Source of the DNA: Butyricicoccus_A sp963588905
Lineage (GTDB): Bacteria > Bacillota > Clostridia > Oscillospirales > Butyricicoccaceae
NCBI GenBank assembly: GCA_963588905.1
Contig: CAVAJF010000015.1
Coordinates: forward strand, 62,001 to 126,000
DNA: 64,000 bases
Reading direction: 5' to 3'
The notes under the pieces are model-generated. The model worked only from the letters and a program-made list of their open reading frames with translations. It did no database searches and was not told the origin of the DNA. How positions within the stretch are numbered: position 1 is the stretch's first letter; each line of letters opens with the position of its first letter. The translations under genes were made by a program, and so were the position numbers. Of this stretch, positions 42,330 through 50,444 are shown in pieces.

Positions 42330-43680
42330 AACTGGTGTAATCCCTCCTTCCGTTCCACAGGTTTCCGGCGGAGATCACAAGGATCACCGCAATATTGATA
42401 AATGTTGCCATCAGAGAAGAACCGCCGCGAGAAATCAGCGGGAGCGTGATACCGGTCAGCGGCATCATGCCTGTGGAACCGCCGATGATAATAAACGCCT
42501 GAATGACCAGCTGCAGGCTCAGACCTGCGCTGACTGCCTGATGGTATCGATCACCGCAATGATAGTAGATGCGGCTGCCGCGAATGAGCAGCAGACCGAA
42601 AATCACACAGATCATGACGGCAATAATCAGACCGCATCGCTCCGTCAGAGCAGGGAATACCATGTCGTTGGACGGATTGGATAACGGCGTTGTAGTGGTG
42701 CTGCCAAACAGATTGGAATTGAGCAGAGCTTTTCGTCCCTGTAGGATCTGATAACCGGCACCCTGTGCGTCCTTCGCCGGATCACGCCAGTAGATAAAGC
42801 GGTTGGCGATTTTCTGTACCTGATTGAGCACGAACTGCATTGGGCCGAAATCACTCTTGCCGCCGGTGACCTTAAGCAGAGACATACCGCAGGCGGCAGC
42901 AGCTGCGCCTGCTGCGACAATAATGGCTGTGACAGAGGCAAAGACCTTGATGTCCGGAACAAACAGGAAAATCATGCACAGGAATGTGCACAGAATAAGC
43001 AGGAAGGTACCGAACTCACCCTGAATGCCCAAGAAGCCGAGATTGATCAGAGTAAAGACAATCGCATACCAGATGCGTTTGCGTCCCGGCTTGTCCTTGG
43101 TGCACAGCAAGCCTGCCATGACGAGAACATAAATGATCTTATTGAACTCGGATGGCTGCAGGGAAAAGCCGGCGATGTTGATCCAGTTTCGCACGCCGCC
43201 GCCGACAGCCTTGCCGATGAGCAGGGTTGCCATATACAGAATGACGGACAAAACCATCAAGACAGCAATACCGGATCCCGAAGCGATAAACGGCGCGTGT
43301 TTGTATACGATGGCCGCAATCACTCCGGCAACAGCCGCCAGAGCATAAATAACGATCAGAGACGTTGGCATCTCATCTTGCTTGAGAAGCAGACACTGAA
43401 TCATGGTGCCAAATGTCAGCAGCATCGCAGTGTCTAGGAAAAACGGAACGTCTGCGTGCATACGATTGACGCACAGCCAGCCGCCGTATGTGATAATCAT
43501 CAGCGGGATCATCATATAGAGATACGCTGTGCCGCGTCCAGAGATCTGAACCGTAAGCAGAGAAACCAGCTGGAACAGAATAAACAGTATCAGCACCTGA
43601 ATGCCGAGGGACTTTTTACTTGCACGAGCCGGTCTCTGGGTTCTCTGTACTTTTTTTGCTACTTTTTTCTTTTGTGCCAT
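42229..43680 (-). CDS. FtsW/RodA/SpoVE-family (SEDS) peptidoglycan polymerase
   Basis: A 483-residue, roughly 12-helix protein that polymerises glycan strands from lipid II. A basic N-terminus (AQKKKVAKKVQRTQRPARASKK) precedes the first helix. SEDS landmarks are GVRNWINIAGFSLQPSEFNKIIYVLVMA, GYQILQGRKALLNSNLFGST, and the C-terminal GMMPLTGITLPLISRGGSSLMA. The last 35 residues are very basic and are encoded within the start of the PBP gene. It is cotranscribed with the FHA protein (11-nt gap upstream). Which of RodA, FtsW or SpoVE it corresponds to cannot be decided here. Confidence 0.93.
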   Translation of the reverse strand: MAQKKKVAKKVQRTQRPARASKKSLGIQVLILFILFQLVSLLTVQISGRGTAYLYMMIPLMIITYGGWLCVNRMHADVPFFLDTAMLLTFGTMIQCLLLKQDEMPTSLIVIYALAAVAGVIAAIVYKHAPFIASGSGIAVLMVLSVILYMATLLIGKAVGGGVRNWINIAGFSLQPSEFNKIIYVLVMAGLLCTKDKPGRKRIWYAIVFTLINLGFLGIQGEFGTFLLILCTFLCMIFLFVPDIKVFASVTAIIVAAGAAAAACGMSLLKVTGGKSDFGPMQFVLNQVQKIANRFIYWRDPAKDAQGAGYQILQGRKALLNSNLFGSTTTTPLSNPSNDMVFPALTERCGLIIAVMICVIFGLLLIRGSRIYYHCGDRYHQAVSAGLSLQLVIQAFIIIGGSTGMMPLTGITLPLISRGGSSLMATFINIAVILVISAGNLWNGRRDYTSYDSKLQKARTVHSKRVSHLRNRNRSRSGVDDAR

Positions 43681-43691
43681 GGTAGCTTACA

Positions 43692-44174
43692 TCACCTCCG
43701 AATATACTGTGTGTCATCGGATACGTCGTCCATCGCGCGTTCGATCTGCAGCACAGTTGTGCCGAGCTGAATGCGCTCACCGCCAACGATGACAATTTCA
43801 GAGCGCGGCACCTTGTTGACAATGGTTCCGTTGAGAGAACCGAGGTCGCGCAGGCACACCTGTCCGTTTTTGCGGAACAGCTCTGCATGTTGACGAGAAA
43901 CGGTGGAGTCGGTGACAATCAAATCGTTGTCGTTGCGGCTGCCGATGGTGAACGGATAGTGCGTCACCGGCACGCGACGCCCCTGATACACGATGAAAAA
44001 TTCCAGCGGGGTAGAAGAAGCTGCGCGAGCTGGAGCTTTTTTCTTCGGCTCTGGGGAATTGGTATTTTCTTTTTCAGGCTGGTCGGCTGTCGTAAAACGA
44101 TTTGCCTTCCAGATAATAAGTACGGCCAAAATAATGATAACGGCGATCAGAACTGGTTTTAAAATATTATCCAT
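43692..44174 (-). CDS. Membrane-anchored FHA-domain protein
   Basis: A 160-residue protein with an N-terminal transmembrane helix (about 6-24: PVLIAVIIILAVLIIW), a charged linker, and a C-terminal forkhead-associated domain (about 75-150). The phosphothreonine-binding residues are clear in FTIGSRNDNDLIVTDSTVSRQHAELF and LRDLGSLNGTIVN. AGGAGG precedes the ATG at 44174. FHA-RodA-PBP clusters in Actinobacteria couple cell-wall synthesis to Ser/Thr kinases; a similar coupling is inferred here, although no kinase is in the window. Confidence 0.92.
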   Translation of the reverse strand: MDNILKPVLIAVIIILAVLIIWKANRFTTADQPEKENTNSPEPKKKAPARAASSTPLEFFIVYQGRRVPVTHYPFTIGSRNDNDLIVTDSTVSRQHAELFRKNGQVCLRDLGSLNGTIVNKVPRSEIVIVGGERIQLGTTVLQIERAMDDVSDDTQYIRR

Positions 44175-44365
44175 AGGTGTTCCTCCTGTGTCTCTCCATA
44201 TTATAGCATAAAAAATGAAAATGCAAATAGGTTTTAACAAATATATCGAAAATCTAAGAAAAAATGGAGATTTATTCCCGAAATTATGGAGAGAAATTCG
44301 GAAATAATCGGTCAATATGACAGAGAAATTTCGGTTGACGTAACAAATCCTTAACGCAAGAGAGC

Positions 44366-44394
44366 TTGTTTCGACAGGGTGTGATTGGTATAAT
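44366..44394 (+). promoter_or_regulatory. Promoter of the KdpD-like/KdpE pair
   Basis: TTGTTT, 17-nt spacer, TATAAT. A Spo0A-box-like TTCGACA (44370-44376) overlaps the -35. The flanking 283 bp (44175-44457) hold nothing else I recognise. Confidence 0.6.
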
Positions 44395-44457
44395 AGAAGC
44401 AAAGAAATAAAAGCTGTCGAATTCGTTGGAACGCAGCTGAAAGAAGGGAAATCCTGA

Positions 44458-45990
44458 ATGGGTGAGAAAAAACGAAAGAAACGGCAGTCGATTTCGATCA
44501 GCCGAAAGAATGTGCTGGATCTGGGATTTACGATTGGCATTATTCTCGCGGCGTGTCTGGCGTCCTCGCTGCTGGTACATTATTCTAAAAGCTCTGCCAA
44601 TGTCACGGCAGTGTTTACGCTTGCTGTCCTGCTGACGGCACGCGTGACAGATGGGTATGTTTGGGGCATTGTCGCCTCCATTATCGGCGTATTCGCGGTC
44701 AACTATGCGTTTACCGATCCGTTTTTTGCTTTTAACTTTACATCGGCGGGCTATCCGATTATCTTTGCTTCCATGGCGCTCATCGCCGTGGTGACCAGTG
44801 CGACGACAGGCAGCGTAAAATTGCAGGCGTACCGAGCAAAGACGAGCGAAGAACACACGCGGAGACTGTATGACTTTTCTCAAAAACTCGCCAGCGCACA
44901 AAATGCCGACCAGATGATTGATTTGGCCATGCAGTATCTGCATGAACAGCTGAATTGTCCGGTTTTGTATTTAGAAGATGAAAACGACATTCGTGAAAAT
45001 CGAGAGCGCGTGGTGGGAGAAATTGGCGGCTTTGTCTCGGATTCCATCGAGCACAGCGCCATTTCCGATTGTTTTCGCGAGGCGTGTGACACTGGTGTCG
45101 GTACGGTGCATTCGCCGTATGCACGCTTTCATTATATTCCGGTGCCGGGCAGCAGCGGAATGCTGGGCTGCATTGGCTTACTGTGGAGCAATGACTTGGC
45201 AAAGGAAGAAACCCAAGAGTATATCAAAGCCATGCTGGCTCAGACGGGCATCTCATTGGAGCGGCAGCGTCTGGCAGAGGAGCGCAACCGCGCCGCGATG
45301 ACTGCTGACAGAGAAAAGCTCCGAAGCAATCTGCTTCGCTCCATTTCGCACGATCTGCGCACGCCGCTGACCGGTATTATCGGCGCATCGGCAGCGATTG
45401 AAGAAAACGGTGAGAGCATCGGCGTAAAGGAAACCCGCAAGCTCGCCGCTGATATTCATGAGGATGCAGAATGGCTGCTGCGTATGGTGGAAAATCTGCT
45501 GTCCGTCACGCGCGTTTCTCAGACGACGGAATTGAAAAAGTCCGAAGAGGCAGCGGAAGAAGTCATTGTGGAGGCCGTATCACGATGCAAAAAGCGGTTT
45601 CCGGATGCACAAATTCGGGTGGATTTGCCGGAAGAAGATATGCTGTTTGTCCCGATGGATGCCACACTTATCGTACAGGTGCTCATCAACCTCATGGAAA
45701 ATGCGGTGCGCTACGCCCAGACGCCGATTGATATTGGTCTGCGCCGCGACGGAGATGTGGCAGAGTTCTCTGTCAGAGACTTTGGACCGGGTATTCCGGA
45801 GGAGAAGAAGCAGCAGTTGTTTGACTCCGTGCAGGCACAGCCAGACAGCCGCCGCGGCGGTTTGGGTATCGGCTTGACCCTGTGCCGTTCCATTATTTCC
45901 GCACACGGCGGAACCATTTGGGAGGTCAATCATCCGGATGGCGGTGCACAGTTCTTATTTACCCTGCCGCTGGAGGAGGAAGAAACATGA
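44458..45990 (+). CDS. KdpD-like sensor histidine kinase lacking the N-terminal KdpD domain
   Basis: A 510-residue membrane kinase. It begins with the DUF4118 four-helix module (about 20-115: LGFTIGIILAACLASSLLVHYSKSSANVTAVFTLAVLLTARVTDGYVWGIVASIIG), followed by a GAF-like domain (130-265), the phosphorylated histidine in SISHDLRTPLTGIIGA (about residue 300), and an ATPase with NLMENAVRYA, DFGPGIP and GGLGIGLTLCRSI. Full KdpD has about 890 residues with a UspA-like N-terminal half, which is missing here. It overlaps the response regulator gene by 4 nt (ATGA). No kdpABC genes are adjacent, so the stimulus is uncertain. Confidence 0.92.
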   Translation: MGEKKRKKRQSISISRKNVLDLGFTIGIILAACLASSLLVHYSKSSANVTAVFTLAVLLTARVTDGYVWGIVASIIGVFAVNYAFTDPFFAFNFTSAGYPIIFASMALIAVVTSATTGSVKLQAYRAKTSEEHTRRLYDFSQKLASAQNADQMIDLAMQYLHEQLNCPVLYLEDENDIRENRERVVGEIGGFVSDSIEHSAISDCFREACDTGVGTVHSPYARFHYIPVPGSSGMLGCIGLLWSNDLAKEETQEYIKAMLAQTGISLERQRLAEERNRAAMTADREKLRSNLLRSISHDLRTPLTGIIGASAAIEENGESIGVKETRKLAADIHEDAEWLLRMVENLLSVTRVSQTTELKKSEEAAEEVIVEAVSRCKKRFPDAQIRVDLPEEDMLFVPMDATLIVQVLINLMENAVRYAQTPIDIGLRRDGDVAEFSVRDFGPGIPEEKKQQLFDSVQAQPDSRRGGLGIGLTLCRSIISAHGGTIWEVNHPDGGAQFLFTLPLEEEET

Positions 45991-46685
45991 ATGGGGAGAC
46001 CATTTTAATTGTAGAAGATGAGCAGCCGATTGCGCATGTGCTCATGACCATTTTATCCGCCAATGGATACCATACCCTACAGGCATCGACGGGCACGCTC
46101 GCGCGTTCCATTATCAATTCGCATTGTCCGCGTCTGATTTTGCTGGATTTGGGTTTGCCGGACATGGACGGTTTGGAATTGCTGCGCTGGCTGCGTGAGT
46201 GGTCGGGTGTTCCTGTACTGGTTGTTTCTGCAAGAGAAGAAGAAAACCAAAAGGTAGAAGCCTTGGATCTTGGCGCAGATGATTATATTACCAAACCGTT
46301 TGGCACATCGGAGCTGCTTGCCCGCATTCGCACGGCGCTGCGTCATCAGGCAAAGCTGGAATCCGGCGAAGATATGCCGCGCGGCAGCTACAGTGTGCGC
46401 GATCTGACCGTAGATTTTGAACGCCGCAAAGTCACGCTGCGGGGAGAAGAGGTTCATCTGACGCAGATTGAGTATAAAATCGTCGAGTTGATCGCGCGCC
46501 GTCCGGGTCGTGTGCTGACCTATGATTATATCATCAGCCGCATCTGGGGGCCGTATGCGGTGGATAATAACCGCATTTTGCGCGTCAATATGGCACATAT
46601 TCGCAGAAAATTGGAGGACAATCCGGCGGAGCCGTATTACATCCGAACCGAAATCGGTGTGGGATACCGGATGGCAGAAGAATAA
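45987..46685 (+). CDS. KdpE-like OmpR-family response regulator
   Basis: A 232-residue regulator: a receiver domain with ILIVEDEQPI, the phospho-aspartate in LILLDLGLPDMDG (about residue 53) and the lysine in YITKPFGTSELLARI, then a winged-helix DNA-binding domain with VHLTQIEYKIVELIARRPGRVLTYDYIISRIWG and RVNMAHIRRKLEDNP. The sequence resembles KdpE. Start and upstream stop overlap as ATGA, so it is coupled to the sensor kinase. Confidence 0.94.
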   Translation: MNGETILIVEDEQPIAHVLMTILSANGYHTLQASTGTLARSIINSHCPRLILLDLGLPDMDGLELLRWLREWSGVPVLVVSAREEENQKVEALDLGADDYITKPFGTSELLARIRTALRHQAKLESGEDMPRGSYSVRDLTVDFERRKVTLRGEEVHLTQIEYKIVELIARRPGRVLTYDYIISRIWGPYAVDNNRILRVNMAHIRRKLEDNPAEPYYIRTEIGVGYRMAEE

Positions 46686-46687
46686 CA

Positions 46688-46724
46688 CAAAAGCCTGAGA
46701 GATTTTTTCTCTCAGGCTTTTTTT
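46688..46724. terminator. Bidirectional terminator after the response regulator
   Basis: AAAGCCTGAGAGA and TCTCTCAGGCTTT arms around TTTTTT, with a T-run after. Confidence 0.88.
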
Positions 46725-47133
46725 ATGGTCGCAGCGGTTCCGGTCTCTCGTGGACAATTACGAGGATTCTGACGCGGGGTTTTTCCAGCTCACGCTTGAT
46801 GGATTTGATGTAAATGTGATATTGAAATTTTTCGACATACTGATGATAGAGTTTGGCATCGGTTTTGTTGAGCTTTCCGATTTCATCGCCGTTTTCTGTA
46901 ATAACGGTGCAATTGGAACCGTTTGAGTCGCAGATGATGAAAACAGGCTGCTGTTTGGTGCAGGAATCAATGGTTTTCATGCGCTCATGCTTGCCTGTGC
47001 CTTTGAGCTTCCAGATGAGATGTACATCGCCGTTTGCCATGGGCTTGGGCAGATACATCCCTGCAAAGGTTCCGTCTGTTCGCAGTTCGACCTCTGAATG
47101 GACAGAGGGTTCAAATGTCATTGTATGCTCCAT
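46723..47133 (-). CDS. Hypothetical protein
   Basis: A 136-residue soluble protein of unknown family. The N-terminal half looks beta-rich (VELRTDGTFAGMYL, DVHLIWKLKGTGKHERMK), and the C-terminal half has a basic helix-strand stretch (YHIYIKSIKRELEKPRVRILVIVHE). The ATG at 47133 has GGAGG 7 nt upstream. It stands alone between two terminators. I assign no function. Confidence 0.7.
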   Translation of the reverse strand: MEHTMTFEPSVHSEVELRTDGTFAGMYLPKPMANGDVHLIWKLKGTGKHERMKTIDSCTKQQPVFIICDSNGSNCTVITENGDEIGKLNKTDAKLYHQYVEKFQYHIYIKSIKRELEKPRVRILVIVHERPEPLRP

Positions 47134-47310
47134 AAAACGACCTCCGTTTCTGTATGCTAACAAAAATATCATAGCATAAATTGAGCTGTCCTTCAATGAT
47201 TTGGCATGAAATTTGCATAAAGACTGTGTATAACTTTTGTAAACAAATTTGCGGGATTTGCAAACACAGTGGAAGAAAACAGGCATTTTTGTGCAAACTA
47301 TTGAAAAAGA

Positions 47311-47345
47311 GAAAAGCCGAAGGATTTTTTCCTTCGGCTTTTTGT
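47311..47345. terminator. Terminator after the DUF2383-like gene
   Basis: GAAAAGCCGAAGG and CCTTCGGCTTTTT arms around a T-rich loop, usable on either strand. Confidence 0.8.
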
Positions 47346-47349
47346 GTGC

Positions 47350-47775
47350 TTACAAAAAAGATTTCATTTGTGTGATGTTGGCTCGTTCGGTTGCCAGCAG
47401 CTTATCCGCCAGACGCGAAACAGCGGTATCCTGTACATCGCAGCTGCGAATTGTTTGAATGCTTTTCGTCACGCCCATCGTGTTTCCCTGAATCATCATA
47501 TTGGCAATATTGGATTCGGAGGAATCCATCATGGTTTTCAGTCCGGATGTCAATTCGCTGGACCATTTGGCAAACGTGCCGACATTTTCCGGCTCGCCGC
47601 CGAGCTTTTGCAGCAGAGAATCGGCGGAATCATGAATTTTTTTGTATTCTGTACGTTGCTGCTTGAGTGCTTGACGGAATTCTCCGTTGGTGTATGGCAA
47701 TACTGAGTCGATGCCATCCGCTCCCATTTCCGTTGTCTGGCGAATGTGGTTGAGCAGTGTGCAGTCATCCTTCAT
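47350..47775 (-). CDS. Ferritin-like four-helix protein (DUF2383-like)
   Basis: A 141-residue all-helical protein that looks like a four-helix bundle: LLNHIRQTTEMGADGIDSVLPYT, EFRQALKQQRTEYKKIHDSADSLLQKLG, FAKWSSELTSGLKTMMDSSESNIANMMIQGNTMGVTKSIQTIRS, and VSRLADKLLATERANITQMKSFL. The alternation and the E, H and Q positions recall DUF2383/ferritin-like proteins, but I see no clear di-iron motif. The ATG at 47775 follows GAGGTGAGAAC. The assignment is tentative. Confidence 0.65.
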   Translation of the reverse strand: MKDDCTLLNHIRQTTEMGADGIDSVLPYTNGEFRQALKQQRTEYKKIHDSADSLLQKLGGEPENVGTFAKWSSELTSGLKTMMDSSESNIANMMIQGNTMGVTKSIQTIRSCDVQDTAVSRLADKLLATERANITQMKSFL

Positions 47776-47835
47776 CAATGTTCTCACCTCAGAATCAGTA
47801 TTGACCGACTGCACAAATAGTATGCGCAAAATAGA

Positions 47836-48765
47836 TCACTCGTCAAACAGCGGCGTGCTGAAATATCGTTCGGCTGTATCCGGCAAAATGGTCACAACGG
47901 TTTTGCCTTTGCCGAGCTGTTTTGCGAGTCTGCGTGCTGCGGCGACATTGCTGCCGCTCGAAATGCCGCACATCAAACCTTCCAGTCGCGCCAGATCCTT
48001 GGCGGTCTGCAACGCTTCTTCATCGGTTACAATTTCGACGTGGTCATAGATCTGTGTGTTTAAAATATCCGGAATCAGTCCGTCACCGATGCCCATCTGC
48101 AGATGTGTGCCGACGGAGCCGCCGGACAAAATCGCTGCATGTTCCGGTTCCACTGCCCAAATCGTCATGTCTGGATGGACGGCGCGCAATGCTTCGCCAA
48201 TACCGGTGATGGTGCCGCCGGTGCCGACGCCGGAACAGAATCCGTCGATGCAGCCATCCACCTGTTCCAAAATTTCCTGTGCCGTCTGCGTGCGCTGAAT
48301 GTCTGCGTTTGCCGGGTTGGCAAACTGCTGCGGCACAAAGACGTGCGGATCTTCCTTTGCCATGCGCAAAGCAGTCTGGAGGCATTCGTCAATACATGCG
48401 CCAATATCTCCATCATCGTGAATCAAAATCACCTCTGCGCCGTAATGGCGGACCAGCTTGCGTCGTTCTTCGCTGACGGAATCCGGCATGATAATGATCG
48501 TGCGGTAGCCGCGCACGGCACCGATGAGCGCCAAACCAATGCCCTGATTGCCGCTGGTCGGTTCAACGATGATAGAATCCGGATGAATCAGACCTTTCTT
48601 TTCTGCATCCGCAATCATGTTGAAAGCGGTACGCGTCTTAATGGATCCGCCGACATTCAGACCTTCAAATTTTACCAAGATTTGTGCGCTGTCTGGTTCT
48701 GCCATGCGGGAAAGCCGAATCATTGGCGTATGTCCCATTGCTTCTAATACGTTGTTGTGAACCAT
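47836..48765 (-). CDS. cysK: Cysteine synthase-family PLP enzyme
   Basis: A 309-residue beta-substitution enzyme that would form cysteine from O-acetylserine and sulfide. The PLP lysine lies in GGSIKTRTAFNM (about residue 40), the substrate loop in EPTSGNQGIGLAL, the phosphate-binding loop in GVGTGGTITGIGEAL, and ISSGSN lies near the C-terminus. Two usually invariant positions differ from textbook CysK: KTR where KDR is typical, and SGNQG where SGNTG is typical. The enzyme may therefore be a related synthase. The ATG at 48765 is preferred (GAGG 9 nt away). A leader hairpin precedes it. Confidence 0.85.
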   Translation of the reverse strand: MVHNNVLEAMGHTPMIRLSRMAEPDSAQILVKFEGLNVGGSIKTRTAFNMIADAEKKGLIHPDSIIVEPTSGNQGIGLALIGAVRGYRTIIIMPDSVSEERRKLVRHYGAEVILIHDDGDIGACIDECLQTALRMAKEDPHVFVPQQFANPANADIQRTQTAQEILEQVDGCIDGFCSGVGTGGTITGIGEALRAVHPDMTIWAVEPEHAAILSGGSVGTHLQMGIGDGLIPDILNTQIYDHVEIVTDEEALQTAKDLARLEGLMCGISSGSNVAAARRLAKQLGKGKTVVTILPDTAERYFSTPLFDE

Positions 48766-48788
48766 ATGAATCATCCTCGTATACAAAA

Positions 48789-48812
48789 GCCGAAATCTCT
48801 CTCATTTTCGGC
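48789..48812 (-). terminator. Hairpin in the cysK leader, possible attenuator
   Basis: Minus-strand GCCGAAA and TTTCGGC arms with a 10-nt loop, followed by TTTTG. It lies between the cysK promoter and start codon. It might instead end the upstream capA transcript. Confidence 0.5.
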
Positions 48813-48844
48813 AAAAAATTGTGGTATTTCTACACTAGAAAATC

Positions 48845-48873
48845 ATTATACCGGTTTTTAACGAGCATTGCAA
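48845..48873 (-). promoter_or_regulatory. cysK promoter
   Basis: Minus strand TTGCAA (48873-48868), 17-nt spacer, TATAAT (48850-48845), about 80 nt upstream of the start codon. Confidence 0.75.
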
Positions 48874-48907
48874 GATGATATGGATAAAAACAAATCCTAT
48901 TAAAATG

Positions 48908-50242
48908 CTAGGAATCTGCACTTTCTTTGGATTTTTCTGCGTATGTTGCATCATATGTTTTGGGAATGGTCTTTGCAATGAGATATTTTCCGTAGGCATT
49001 TTCCGCGATGCTGCGAAGATTGGCGGGAGAGACATCGCAGCGGCCTGCAAGCGTGTGCTTGGCTGCCATTTCTTCTGTGTAGTCATCGAGGGGGATAACG
49101 CGGAAGCTGTGTTGGTTGCTGGAGGTGCACACCAACGGCATTACACCCGGATTTTTTACTGTCACTGTGCCGGATTCGTCGCGCGTCAGGGTAACCTGCA
49201 ACATGCCTTCTACGATGGTTTCCGCTTTGTTTTGACCGGAGATAAAGTTGCCGAGCGAATAGACGCAAAATGCGCGATTGCCATTTTCCGATGTGACCCA
49301 ACCCGCCGGCTCACATACGTGCGGATGCGCGCCGATAATCAGCGTTGCACCGTTTTCTGTCAGAAATTCGGCGAGATCTTCCTGTTCTTCATTTTGCGTT
49401 GCGTGATATTCCTCGCCCCAATGCATGACAACGACAACCGCATCGCATTGCTTTTTGACGGAAGCAATCTCTGTTTTCATTTTGTCTTTGTCGATGAGGG
49501 AGACAAGGTCTGGATTGCTTTGCGGCAGTTTTGCGCCGTTTAACCCGTATGTATAGGCAAGAAATCCGACTTTGATGCCGTTTCGCTTGAGGTATCGCAC
49601 CGTGGCGCGGTCGTCTGCATCGCGGCTGATGCCGATACGGATGACGCCTTTGTCCGCCTGTGAATCCCAATAATCCATAGTGTCATAGACCGCGCTGGAG
49701 GTAGTGTCCATGATGTGATTGTTTGCCTGAGAAATGACATCGAAACCGGCATCAACAAGAGCGTCTCCGCACGCTTGCGGCGTATTAAAGCTCGGATAGC
49801 CTTCTGCCTTGCCTTTGCCGAGCGGAGATTCCTGGTTGATTACGGCGATGTCTGCTGCCTGTACATAGGGTTTGATTTGGGAATAGAATGGCGTAAAATC
49901 GTAGCCGGTACTGGTCGAGGCATCCGCGAGCAGTGTGTTGTGCATCAGGTTGTCGCCGACGGCAATTAATGACAGACTGCCGGATTTTACCGTTTTTTTC
50001 TTGTTGCTGTTGTCGGATGAGGTCGTTTGGACGGTTTTATTCTGCGCCTGCTGGGTGAATGTCTGTCTGGCGCAGCTCACACCGCGTGAGAGGAACAGGA
50101 TAAGAACAACGGCAAGCACGGCGAGCAAACTGACACGCCGGACTTGCCTGCGGTGTTTTCGCTTGCGCCGAGCGATTTCTCTGCGCCGAGAGGGCGGCAG
50201 CTGCCGATTGGCTGAAGGACGGTTGGACGGTTGCTTTTTCAT
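48908..50242 (-). CDS. CapA-family protein (poly-gamma-glutamate capsule type), membrane anchored
   Basis: A 444-residue protein with a very basic N-terminus (RRREIARRKRKHRRQVRR), one transmembrane helix (about 36-53: VSLLAVLAVVLILFLSRG) and an extracytoplasmic metallophosphatase-like CapA domain (about 100-400). Motifs: LSLIAVGDNLMHNTLL, AADIAVINQESPLG, VISQANNHIMDT, VVVMHWGEEYHATQNEEQEDLAEFLTENGATLIIGAHPHVCEP and YSLGNFIS. The other capsule genes (capB, capC) are not nearby, so a cell-wall or hydrolase role is equally possible. AAGGAGAG precedes the ATG at 50242. Confidence 0.92.
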   Translation of the reverse strand: MKKQPSNRPSANRQLPPSRRREIARRKRKHRRQVRRVSLLAVLAVVLILFLSRGVSCARQTFTQQAQNKTVQTTSSDNSNKKKTVKSGSLSLIAVGDNLMHNTLLADASTSTGYDFTPFYSQIKPYVQAADIAVINQESPLGKGKAEGYPSFNTPQACGDALVDAGFDVISQANNHIMDTTSSAVYDTMDYWDSQADKGVIRIGISRDADDRATVRYLKRNGIKVGFLAYTYGLNGAKLPQSNPDLVSLIDKDKMKTEIASVKKQCDAVVVVMHWGEEYHATQNEEQEDLAEFLTENGATLIIGAHPHVCEPAGWVTSENGNRAFCVYSLGNFISGQNKAETIVEGMLQVTLTRDESGTVTVKNPGVMPLVCTSSNQHSFRVIPLDDYTEEMAAKHTLAGRCDVSPANLRSIAENAYGKYLIAKTIPKTYDATYAEKSKESADS

Positions 50243-50273
50243 AAGACATCTCTCCTTTCTGCTTGTTGCTTTT

Positions 50274-50301
50274 AGTTTACCAAGAAGCGACAGAATGTCA
50301 A
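50274..50301 (-). promoter_or_regulatory. capA promoter
   Basis: Minus strand TTGACA (50301-50296), 16-nt spacer, TAAACT (50279-50274). A TGTCGAA motif lies about 30 nt further upstream (50334-50328). Confidence 0.6.
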
Positions 50302-50373
50302 GAAAGAGTTTCTTTTGGCACAGACTTCGACAGAAAAGTATGAAAAAATAACAGGGACAACGGGAAGCAGCGG

Positions 50374-50402
50374 TTGACATTTGTCATATGGTGTTTTACG
50401 AT
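50374..50402 (+). promoter_or_regulatory. Promoter of the pyrophosphatase gene
   Basis: A consensus TTGACA lies 17 nt before TACGAT, about 40 nt upstream of the start codon. Confidence 0.6.
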
Positions 50403-50444
50403 ATAACTATAGAGGTTGGGAATATACATACGGGAGGAAAATAA

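Noticed and set aside
44458..46685. Complete Kdp potassium system
   Set aside because: Only the sensor and regulator are present; no kdpF, A, B or C gene lies in the flanks and the kinase lacks its N-terminal half.
48908..50242. Poly-gamma-glutamate capsule operon
   Set aside because: CapA alone is present; capB, capC and capE homologs are missing nearby.
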